Positions 1-6,174 of a stretch of DNA of 64,000 nt are shown here, in pieces. Every line of letters starts with the position of its first letter. Within the stretch, counting starts at the first letter, position 1. Position numbers and translations under genes: made by a program. Source of the stretch: an uncultured Prevotella sp. (GTDB lineage Bacteria; Bacteroidota; Bacteroidia; Bacteroidales; Bacteroidaceae); NCBI GenBank assembly GCA_900770025.1, contig CAAGIW010000020.1, positions 8,553 to 72,552 on the forward strand, read 5' to 3'. The notes beneath the pieces were generated by a model. The model had not been told where the DNA came from. It saw only the letters and a program-made list of their open reading frames with translations, and did no database searches.

Positions 1-338
1 TCTTGCATCACAAATCCGTCGGTCAGGGTGGCAAGAGTGTCGGTGGGCAGCCCCACGGTGCGCAGCAGGCGCTTCATCTTGTTGCTGCACTTGTCCCATT
101 GCACTATGCGGATGGTGGCCTCGTTGTATGCGGCAGCCTGTGGAGTGGTGCCCGTCACCATCCGCAGGTCATCGGCAAACATGCCCATAGCCACCTTGAC
201 CACGGCATCGCAGTCACTGCCTATGGCGTATGAGGCCTTGCGGTGAGCATCGTGCCACACCACATCTGCCGCCTGCATGGCGCCGCACACCAAGGCAGCA
301 CAGAGCAGGCAAAGGGTTTTTGTCAATCGGTGTTTCAT
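1..338 (-). CDS. GH115-like secreted glycosidase, N-terminal part (cut by window edge)
   Basis: This frame stays open from an ATG at 336-338 to the window edge (112 codons seen, no stop). The first 23 residues form a signal peptide (basic start, then LCLLCAALVCGAMQA). The mature start reads DVVWHDAHRKASYAIGSD, followed by VKVAMGMFADDLRMVTG. The pattern of 'AxxMxAxDLxxVTG' about 40-55 residues into the protein is typical of the N-terminal domain of GH115 alpha-glucuronidases and related hydrolases, which release uronic acids from xylan or arabinogalactan. No catalytic region is visible, so the family call is an inference. A TAAATTTG promoter box lies just upstream at 347-354, which leaves almost no 5' leader. 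The gene is divergent from the threonine-aldolase-like gene. Confidence 0.5.
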   Translation of the reverse strand, partial: MKHRLTKTLCLLCAALVCGAMQAADVVWHDAHRKASYAIGSDCDAVVKVAMGMFADDLRMVTGTTPQAAAYNEATIRIVQWDKCSNKMKRLLRTVGLPTDTLATLTDGFVMQ

Positions 339-346
339 CTTTTCCG

Positions 347-354
347 CAAATTTA
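347..354 (-). promoter_or_regulatory. Bacteroidota -7 box (TAAATTTG) for the GH115-like gene
   Basis: On the minus strand this is an exact TAnnTTTG match, 8 bases upstream of the ATG at 338. No clear TTTG -33 element was seen. The transcript would have almost no leader. Confidence 0.4.
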
Positions 355-398
355 GGAAAAATCATCGAGATAAAATGCCAAAGGATAAAGAAAAATGG

Positions 399-406
399 TA
401 TATTTG
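399..406 (+). promoter_or_regulatory. Bacteroidota -7 box (TATATTTG) for the threonine-aldolase-like gene
   Basis: Exact TAnnTTTG match 20 bases upstream of the ATG at 426. This is the main reason for rejecting the much longer open frame that begins at 243, because a start there would lie upstream of the promoter. Confidence 0.5.
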
Positions 407-425
407 CGGTCAAATTCAAATAACC

Positions 426-1460
426 ATGATATCATTAGAATGTGATTACAACAACGGGGCGCACCCCAAGGTGCTGCAACGTCTGGTCGATACCAATGCA
501 GAACAGACGGGCTGCTATGGTTTCGACGTGTATTGTGATGAGGCCAAGAAGAAGATTATGGCGGCGTGCAGGAACGAGAATGCCGATATCTTCTTCATGT
601 CGGGAGGCACGCAGACCAATGCCACGGTCATCGACTCTATCCTGCACTCCTATGAGGGAGTGATTTCGGTAGATACGGGGCATATCAACACCCACGAGGC
701 CGGGTCGATAGAGTTTACCGAGCACAAAATCATCAATGTGCCCAACAACAACGGCAAACTCACGGCCACCGTGTTAGAGACGTTTATGGAAAACTTCTTG
801 GCCGACGGCAACAACATGCACGCCGTGTTTCCGGGATTGGTTTACATCACCTTCCCCACCGAACTGGGCAGCATCTATACGGCACACGAACTGGACCAGC
901 TCTACCGCATGTGCCGCAAGTATAAGTTGCCCCTCTATGTGGATGGTGCACGCTTGGGCTACGGACTCACCGCCACGGGCAGCGACATAGACCTGCCCTA
1001 TCTGTCGAGCCACTGCGATGTGTTCTATATCGGCGGCACCAAGATAGGTGCGCTGTGTGGCGAGGCGGTGGTGTTCACCCACCACAATGCCTACGAACAT
1101 TTCTTCAGCATACAGAAGCAGCATGGCGCCGTGCTGGCCAAGGGCCGCCTGTTGGGAGCGCAGTTTGATGCCCTGTTCACCGACAACCTCTACTTCGACA
1201 TCGCCCGCCACGGCAATGTGATGGCCGAAGAGATGCGCGAGGTGTTCCGCAAGGCACGGTACGACTTCTATAACGACTCGCCCACCAACCAGCAGTTCGT
1301 GATTATCGACAACAAGGAGGTAAAACGCATCGAGAAAGAGGTGTCGTTCACCCATTGGGGACCGGCCGATGCCCACCACACCATCTGCCGCTTTGTCACC
1401 AGCTGGGCCACACGCCCCGAGGAGATAAAGGCCTTGGAAAAGGTGGTAACGGGAGCCTGA
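426..1460 (+). CDS. ltaE: Low-specificity L-threonine aldolase / beta-eliminating lyase family PLP enzyme
   Basis: The product has 344 residues, a normal length for the family, with no signal peptide, so it is cytosolic. The fold-type I PLP features are clear: FMSGGTQTN near residue 58, YVDGARLGYG (Asp173 for the pyridine nitrogen), and FYIGGTKIGA with the Schiff-base Lys206. Family members cleave L-threonine or L-allo-threonine to glycine and acetaldehyde. Some relatives act on other beta-hydroxy amino acids, so the exact substrate is inferred. The start at 426 follows a TATATTTG promoter box by 20 bases; the open frame runs back to 243 but that part has no family similarity. The gene stands alone, and the next unit is the small peptide at 1647. 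Confidence 0.85.
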   Translation: MISLECDYNNGAHPKVLQRLVDTNAEQTGCYGFDVYCDEAKKKIMAACRNENADIFFMSGGTQTNATVIDSILHSYEGVISVDTGHINTHEAGSIEFTEHKIINVPNNNGKLTATVLETFMENFLADGNNMHAVFPGLVYITFPTELGSIYTAHELDQLYRMCRKYKLPLYVDGARLGYGLTATGSDIDLPYLSSHCDVFYIGGTKIGALCGEAVVFTHHNAYEHFFSIQKQHGAVLAKGRLLGAQFDALFTDNLYFDIARHGNVMAEEMREVFRKARYDFYNDSPTNQQFVIIDNKEVKRIEKEVSFTHWGPADAHHTICRFVTSWATRPEEIKALEKVVTGA

Positions 1461-1550
1461 GATGCGCATCCTGCGCTATTGGAAGGGGGAGTCCCATCTT
1501 GATATATATCAAAAAAAGGATATATAGAACTGAAAAATGCGACAAAGCTA

Positions 1551-1581
1551 TTGTTGTGTACGCACACAATTCATATCTTTG
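1551..1581 (+). promoter_or_regulatory. Promoter of the small-peptide unit (TTG ... TATCTTTG)
   Basis: TATCTTTG at 1574-1581 is an exact TAnnTTTG match, with a TTG at 1551-1553 exactly 20 bases upstream. It is placed about 65 bases before the ATG of the 31-codon frame, and a strong terminator follows that frame. Confidence 0.55.
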
Positions 1582-1646
1582 CAATGCGTTCGTGAGAATG
1601 CACGTTATTCATTAGGTTAGTAGTTAATAGATTTAAGGTAAAGATT

Positions 1647-1742
1647 ATGTTATTAGATTTTCAAACAACGGTACAGTTGGTGACAGTGGCCATTGCGACT
1701 GTGTTGAGCGTGATTACGCTCGTCCACACCAAGGTACGTTGA
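1647..1742 (+). CDS. Small hydrophobic peptide (31 aa), own transcription unit
   Basis: The frame ATG-TGA encodes 31 residues. A short N-terminus (MLLDFQTT) leads into one hydrophobic stretch (VQLVTVAIATVLSVITLV) and a basic tail (HTKVR), which looks like a single membrane-spanning peptide. It is bracketed by a good Bacteroidota promoter (1551-1581) and a strong intrinsic terminator (1742-1783), so a transcript of about 200 nt with one peptide is expected. No clear Shine-Dalgarno is present, as is common in this phylum. I do not recognise the family. The size and shape resemble small membrane peptides such as type I toxins or transporter helper peptides, but no antisense promoter was seen, and the unit could instead be a noncoding RNA. 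Confidence 0.45.
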   Translation: MLLDFQTTVQLVTVAIATVLSVITLVHTKVR

Positions 1743-1783
1743 AAAGGAGCGCGGGGTGAGAGATTCATACCGCGCTCTTTTTG
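1742..1783 (+). terminator. Intrinsic terminator after the 31-aa peptide
   Basis: An 8-bp GC stem, GAGCGCGG (1747-1754) with CCGCGCTC (1770-1777), is followed directly by TTTTTG and preceded by AAAA that can extend the stem. Confidence 0.8.
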
Positions 1784-1900
1784 TTTATATGGTTTTTCAC
1801 ACTGCAGTTCTGCGGTGCCGATATTTGTAGATAACACATTACAAACCAGTGCTTTGAATCATTCTGCACACCAAATGGGAGACACACTCCCCGCGCATCG

Positions 1901-1995
1901 TTTTGCAAAACGCACCATTTTGCATTGCAAAACGCACCATTTTGGAACGCAAAACGCACCATTTTACAACGCAAAACGCACCATTTTGGAAAACG
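1901..1995. repeat. 22-bp tandem array, CGCACC family, copy A1
   Basis: CGCACC recurs at 1911, 1933, 1955 and 1977, an exact 22-bp period. Units read TTTTGnnnnGCAAAACGCACCA, and the inter-unit linkers differ in a fixed order (GCAAAA, GCATTGC, GGAACGC, ACAACGC) that is also seen at 52353-52430. The stretch 1461-2051 otherwise holds only the peptide unit above. The open frames that cross this array are repeat artefacts. Confidence 0.85.
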
Positions 1996-2051
1996 GCATG
2001 AAATGGTCTGTCTGTGTTATGCTATTTTCTTTCCGTGCTGTGCAGCATTTT

Positions 2052-2756
2052 TCATCTTTCTTTGGCCAGCAATTCCGTCAGCAACTTCATTCCCTCCGAA
2101 GCCCCCTTCTGTATAAAGGTGATCTCATCCTGTCGGGCAGCGTTCACTGGTTTGGGGTCAATGAGATAGATGGGTGTGCCGGGGCGCACATAGCGGATGA
2201 GGCCTGCGGCAGGATAAACGTTGAGTGAGGTGCCGATGATGACGAAGATATCCGCCTGCGAGGCTTGTTCCGCCGCCGCCTCTATCATGGGCACTGCCTC
2301 GCCGAAGAACACGATATAGGGTCGGAGCAGCGAACCGTCGCCCGCCTTTTCGCCCTCCTCCACCGTGTAGTGGTCGGCATCGAGGGTGCGCCAAAAGTGC
2401 GGGTTCTCGGTATCTCTCGACGAGCACACCTTCATCAGTTCCCCATGCAGATGTATCACATGGTTCGATCCGGCCCGTTCGTGCAGGTTGTCCACGTTCT
2501 GTGTCACCACCGTCACGTCGTAGTGTTGTTCCAGTTGTGCCACCAATCGGTGCCCTTCGTTGGGTTCAGCGTGTATCAGTTCTTTGCGCCGCGCATTGTA
2601 GAATTGGTTCACCAGCACGGGGTCGGCCAGCCATCCCTCGTGCGATGCCACCTGTTCCACGGGATAGTTCTCCCATAGTCCTCCGGCATCTCTGAATGTC
2701 TTGATGCCGCTCTCTGCCGACATTCCGGCTCCTGTCAGAATAACAATCTTCTTCAT
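2052..2756 (-). CDS. cobB: Sir2-family NAD-dependent protein deacylase (no zinc-ribbon cysteines)
   Basis: The 234-residue protein removes acyl groups from lysine with NAD+ in the cytosol. The sirtuin motifs are intact: GAGMSAESGI and TFRD near residues 9-23, TQNVDNLHERAG near 85-96, HLHGE with catalytic His104, and GTSLNVYPA near the C-terminus. Tyr53 and Arg56 (YNAR) match the Tyr-x-x-Arg pair of SIRT5/CobB-type enzymes, which favours succinyl or malonyl removal as well as acetyl. The four cysteines that bind structural zinc in most sirtuins are absent; only one Cys (residue 111) lies in that region. The gene is alone and convergent with repeat DNA. Confidence 0.9.
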   Translation of the reverse strand: MKKIVILTGAGMSAESGIKTFRDAGGLWENYPVEQVASHEGWLADPVLVNQFYNARRKELIHAEPNEGHRLVAQLEQHYDVTVVTQNVDNLHERAGSNHVIHLHGELMKVCSSRDTENPHFWRTLDADHYTVEEGEKAGDGSLLRPYIVFFGEAVPMIEAAAEQASQADIFVIIGTSLNVYPAAGLIRYVRPGTPIYLIDPKPVNAARQDEITFIQKGASEGMKLLTELLAKER

Positions 2757-2809
2757 AGTGTGGGTTTTGTTTGGTTTTGCTTGTTTTTTTGGGGGCGTAG
2801 GGCCGGATT

Positions 2810-2930
2810 ATCCGGATATTCCGGGTTATTTGGAGGGGCTTTTTTCCCGGGTTATCCGGATATTCCGGATTATCCGGAGGGGCTGTTTTTCCGGATTATC
2901 CGGATATTCCGGGTTATCCAGAGGGGCTTC
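2810..2930. repeat. 44-bp tandem repeat rich in CCGGATATTCCGG palindromes
   Basis: GAGGGGCT recurs at 2833, 2877 and 2921, an exact 44-bp period. Each unit has several overlapping CCGGAT/ATCCGG half-sites that can fold on themselves. It is followed by an ATTCGTAATTC-type repeat (about 2932-2975). The rest of the 2757-3086 gap holds only the FKBP promoter. Confidence 0.8.
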
Positions 2931-3045
2931 ATTCGTAATTCAAAACTCGTAATTCGTAATTCAAAACTCGTAATCCTTCGCTCCTTTGTTCCACAAAAAT
3001 AGTTATTTTTAAGATAACATGCTAAGGGAATACAAAGAAAATGAG

Positions 3046-3053
3046 TAAATTTG
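3046..3053 (+). promoter_or_regulatory. Bacteroidota -7 box (TAAATTTG) for the FKBP cluster
   Basis: Exact TAnnTTTG match 33 bases upstream of the ATG at 3087. It places the start after the longer open frame's first Met at 3051. Confidence 0.5.
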
Positions 3054-3086
3054 CAGGCATTTTTAATTCAAAACAAGACAAAAGTA

Positions 3087-3692
3087 ATGGACAAAGTGAG
3101 TTATGCCTTGGGATTAGGCATCGGCAACCAGTTGCGACAGATGGGCGCAGGCGAGTTGAACATCGATGATTTTGCAGCCGCCATCAAGGATGTGATTGCC
3201 GGCAATGAACTGAAAGTGAGCAACACCGAAGCACAGAAATTGGTGCAGGACTACTTCAGAAAGCAAGAGGAGAAAATCAATGCAGAGCGTGCCGTGAAAG
3301 GAAAGGCAGCACGCGAGGCAGGAGAGAAATATTTGGCCGAGAACGCCCAGAAAGAGGGAGTGGTGACATTGCCCAGCGGATTGCAGTATCAGGTGCTGAA
3401 AGAAGGCACGGGCAAGCAGCCCAAAGCCACCGACAGCGTGATGTGCCACTACGAGGGTTTCCTCATCGACGGCACCGTGTTCGACAGCAGCGTGCAGCGT
3501 GGAGAGCCCGCCACCTTTGGCCTTCAGCAGGTGATTGCCGGCTGGACCGAGGGCTTGCAGCTGATGAAAGAGGGTGCCAAGTATCGCTTCTTCATCCCCT
3601 ACATGCTGGGTTATGGCGAGAGCGGTGCAGGTGCGGCCATCCCGCCCTATGCAGCGTTGATATTCGATGTGGAACTCATCAAGGTGGTATAA
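3087..3692 (+). CDS. FKBP-type peptidyl-prolyl isomerase, no signal peptide
   Basis: The 201-residue protein has an N-terminal dimerisation-type FKBP_N region with a charged helix (about residues 1-95), then a C-terminal FKBP domain. The domain keeps the signature HYEGFLIDGTVFDSS, the core Trp (IAGWTEGL) and the GYGESG...IPPYAALIFDVEL end, so isomerase activity is likely. It starts MDKVSYALGLGIG with no export signal, which suggests a cytosolic fold helper like E. coli FklB. The start is the ATG 33 bases after a TAAATTTG box. It is the first of three tandem FKBP genes, and the gap to the next is 63 bases. Confidence 0.9.
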   Translation: MDKVSYALGLGIGNQLRQMGAGELNIDDFAAAIKDVIAGNELKVSNTEAQKLVQDYFRKQEEKINAERAVKGKAAREAGEKYLAENAQKEGVVTLPSGLQYQVLKEGTGKQPKATDSVMCHYEGFLIDGTVFDSSVQRGEPATFGLQQVIAGWTEGLQLMKEGAKYRFFIPYMLGYGESGAGAAIPPYAALIFDVELIKVV

Positions 3693-3755
3693 TCCGCCCT
3701 GTCCACATCCTGAACAGCAGAAATTCAAATCATTAGTTACAATAAAGAAAAGCAA

Positions 3756-4631
3756 ATGAAAAAGTTAATCGCAGCAGTAGCCCTGGTGGCTGCTACAGCC
3801 GGCATGATTTCGTGCGGCAATTCCACTCCCAAGGCCAGCCTGAAGAGCGACATCGACACGCTGAGCTATGCCATCGGACTGGCACAGACCAACGGTCTGA
3901 AGGATTATTTGAAAAACATGGGCATCGACACCACCATGATGAATGAGTTCATCAAGGGCCTGAAGGCAGGTGCCGACGCAGGCGACGACAAGAAGAAGCA
4001 GGCCTACTTCACCGGTTATCAGATTGGTCAGCAAGTGTCTAACCAGATGATGAAGGGCATCAACTACGAGTGCTTTGGCGACGACTCCACACAGAGCATC
4101 TCGCTGAAGAACTTCATGGCCGGCTTCATCGCAGGAGCCAAGGGCGAGAAGACCGCCTTTACACAAGACGAGGCCATGACCTTGGCACAGGAGAAGATGA
4201 AGGAACTGAAGGCCAAGAGCATGGAGAAGAAGTATGGCGCCAACCGCATTGCCGGTGAGAAATTCTTGGCAGAGAATGGCAAGAAAGAGGGTGTGGTTAC
4301 TCTGCCCAGCGGCGTTCAGTACAAGATATTGAAGGAAGGCAAGGGCCCCGTGCCCGCAGATACCTCGCTGGTGAAGATTCATTATGTGGGTCGCACCTTG
4401 GATAAGGATGGCGAGTTCGACAACTCTTACAGTCGCAAAGACCCCGTTCCCATGCGCTGCAACCAGGCCGTAAAGGGCTTCACCGAGGCACTCACCCACA
4501 TGCCCGAGGGTTCGGTATGGGAGGTTTATATCCCCCAGGAATTGGGATATGCAGAGCGTGAGATGGGAAAGATCAAGCCTTTCTCCGTGCTTATCTTCAA
4601 GATTGAACTGGTACAGGCCAACGCAAAGTAA
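3756..4631 (+). CDS. FKBP-type peptidyl-prolyl isomerase, lipoprotein
   Basis: The protein has 291 residues. The N-terminus is a lipoprotein signal (MKKLIAAVALVAATAGMISC, lipid on the Cys), so it is membrane-anchored in the periplasm or at the outer membrane. A long FKBP_N region (about 30-175) precedes the FKBP domain. The domain is partly degenerate: the core Trp is Phe (VKGFTEAL) and the GxxIPPN loop is replaced by MGKIKPFSVLIF. Activity may therefore be weak, with a mainly chaperone role. It sits between two paralogs, with only 6 bases to the next gene. Confidence 0.88.
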   Translation: MKKLIAAVALVAATAGMISCGNSTPKASLKSDIDTLSYAIGLAQTNGLKDYLKNMGIDTTMMNEFIKGLKAGADAGDDKKKQAYFTGYQIGQQVSNQMMKGINYECFGDDSTQSISLKNFMAGFIAGAKGEKTAFTQDEAMTLAQEKMKELKAKSMEKKYGANRIAGEKFLAENGKKEGVVTLPSGVQYKILKEGKGPVPADTSLVKIHYVGRTLDKDGEFDNSYSRKDPVPMRCNQAVKGFTEALTHMPEGSVWEVYIPQELGYAEREMGKIKPFSVLIFKIELVQANAK

Positions 4632-4637
4632 CATCGC

Positions 4638-5537
4638 ATGAAAAAGATGATGATCATGGCACTCGCTATTGCCGCGGGTGCCCTTTTCAATGGTGCGTCT
4701 GCACAGAAAAAGAGTGGCAAGAAGAAGGCGGCCGAAGCCCCCAAAGTGACCCTCACCACCCCCAGCGACTCGCTGAGCTATGCTGCCGGAATGGCCATTA
4801 CCAACGGCTTGAACACCTATCTGAAGCAGCAGTTTGGCGTGGACAGCACCGACATGGAGCAGTTTATGCGCGGCTTCAAGCAGGCCGTGAGCAGTCAGAA
4901 CGACAAGAACTTCAAGGCCTATGCCGCCGGTATCAGCATCGCCCAGCAGTTGACCGAGCGTATGCTCCCCTCGATGAAGGCCGACTTTACCGACACTCCC
5001 GACAGCATCAACCAGCAGCTTGCCATCGAAGGCTTCATGGCTGCCCTGCAGAAAAACCACGGAGTGATGACCGCCAAGCAGGCTGAGACACTGTTCACCG
5101 ACAAGCGTGCCGCCAACAAGGCCGCCAAAGAAGAGAAACTTTATGGCGCCAACCGCAAGGCAGGCGAGGACTTCTTGGCCGAGAACAGCAAGAAAGAGGG
5201 CGTGGTTACTCTGCCCAGCGGACTGCAGTACAAGGTGCTGACCAAGGGAACGGGCGCCATACCCCAGGCCACCGACAAGGTGCAGGTGCACTACGAGGGC
5301 CGCTTGGTGGATGGCACCGTGTTCGATGCTTCCAAGAAGCACGGCGACAAGCCCCTCACCTTTGCAGCCAATCAGGTGATCAAGGGATGGACAGAGGCAC
5401 TCTGTCTGATGCCCGTGGGCAGCAAATGGGAGCTCTACATCCCCTACCAGTTGGCCTACGGAGAGCGCGATATGGGCACCATCAAGCCCTACAGTGCACT
5501 CCTCTTTACCGTGGAATTGCTGGGAATAGAAAAATAA
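4638..5537 (+). CDS. FKBP-type peptidyl-prolyl isomerase, exported
   Basis: The protein has 299 residues. The N-terminal signal (MIMALAIAAGALFNGASAQ) has an Ala-x-Ala cleavage site and no lipobox, so a soluble periplasmic protein is expected. It shares SLSYAxGxAxTNGL and AENxKKEGVVTLPSGxQYK with the preceding gene, which shows recent paralogy. The FKBP domain keeps HYEGRLVDGTVFDAS and GWTEAL, but like its neighbour it has MGTIKPYSALLF in place of the usual IPPN loop. The 6-base spacing to the upstream gene implies co-translation. Confidence 0.88.
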   Translation: MKKMMIMALAIAAGALFNGASAQKKSGKKKAAEAPKVTLTTPSDSLSYAAGMAITNGLNTYLKQQFGVDSTDMEQFMRGFKQAVSSQNDKNFKAYAAGISIAQQLTERMLPSMKADFTDTPDSINQQLAIEGFMAALQKNHGVMTAKQAETLFTDKRAANKAAKEEKLYGANRKAGEDFLAENSKKEGVVTLPSGLQYKVLTKGTGAIPQATDKVQVHYEGRLVDGTVFDASKKHGDKPLTFAANQVIKGWTEALCLMPVGSKWELYIPYQLAYGERDMGTIKPYSALLFTVELLGIEK

Positions 5538-5550
5538 TTGTCCGTTTTTG

Positions 5551-5581
5551 TTGCATATTACGAGGAAAATCTGTAAATTTG
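5551..5581 (+). promoter_or_regulatory. Promoter of the Lrp/AsnC gene (TTG ... TAAATTTG)
   Basis: TTG at 5551-5553, 20 bases, then TAAATTTG at 5574-5581. The ATG is at 5691, which gives a leader of about 100 nt. Confidence 0.55.
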
Positions 5582-5690
5582 CTTACTTTTTGACACTGAT
5601 AGCCCTTGCAAAGAGCGTTTGTGTAAAGTACAGCATCTATAACATAACCACGGTGCCCGTGCAAAACAGGGCACCCCATTTTCAAGCAAT

Positions 5691-6155
5691 ATGGACAAAA
5701 TTGACAACTTGGACAAAAAGATTCTGAGTATCCTCTCCAAAAACGCACGCATCCCATTCAAGGATGTGGCAGCAGAGTGTGGCGTGTCGAGAGCAGCCAT
5801 CCACCAGCGTGTGCAGCACCTGATAGAGGGAAATGTGATTATGGGAAGCGGCTTCGACGTGAACCCCAAGAGCCTTGGCTATCACACCTGCACCTATGTG
5901 GGTCTCACCTTGGAGCGAGGCAGCATGTATAAAGACGTGGTGGAGCGCCTGCAACACATCCCCGAGGTGGTGGAATGCCACTTTACCACCGGTCCCTACA
6001 CCATGCTCATCAAGCTCTTTGCGCGCGACAACGAACAGCTGATGCACCTGCTTAACGGTTGCCTGCAGGAGATTCCGGGCGTAACTGCCACGGAAACCCT
6101 CATCTCGTTGGAGCAGAGCATCAAGAGAGAGATACCCGTTCAGGTGGACAAATAA
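5691..6155 (+). CDS. Lrp/AsnC-family transcriptional regulator
   Basis: The 154-residue protein is a standard Lrp-family length. The N-terminal winged helix-turn-helix (about residues 4-60) includes DKKILSILSKNARIPF and the recognition helix SRAAIHQRVQHL. The C-terminal RAM domain (about 70-145), which binds amino acids and assembles octamers, includes VVECHFTTGPYTMLIKLFAR. It is a DNA-binding regulator in the cytosol. The gene has its own promoter and leads, after 19 bases, into a peptidase gene, so control of the downstream dipeptide/glutamine genes is a reasonable guess. The effector cannot be read from the sequence. Confidence 0.9.
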   Translation: MDKIDNLDKKILSILSKNARIPFKDVAAECGVSRAAIHQRVQHLIEGNVIMGSGFDVNPKSLGYHTCTYVGLTLERGSMYKDVVERLQHIPEVVECHFTTGPYTMLIKLFARDNEQLMHLLNGCLQEIPGVTATETLISLEQSIKREIPVQVDK

Positions 6156-6174
6156 GGATGGATTCCATCGCAAC

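Noticed and set aside
243..425. N-terminal extension of the threonine-aldolase-like gene
   Set aside because: It begins upstream of the TATATTTG promoter box and overlaps the divergent gene; no family similarity.
1765..2116. Short frames across the CGCACC arrays (also near 25839, 36936 and 52246)
   Set aside because: They translate 22-bp repeats in shifting frames (for example NAKRTILERKTH) and have no start context.
3765..5342. 525-codon minus-strand frame opposite the FKBP genes
   Set aside because: Antisense shadow with internal repetition that only reflects the paralogous FKBP genes.
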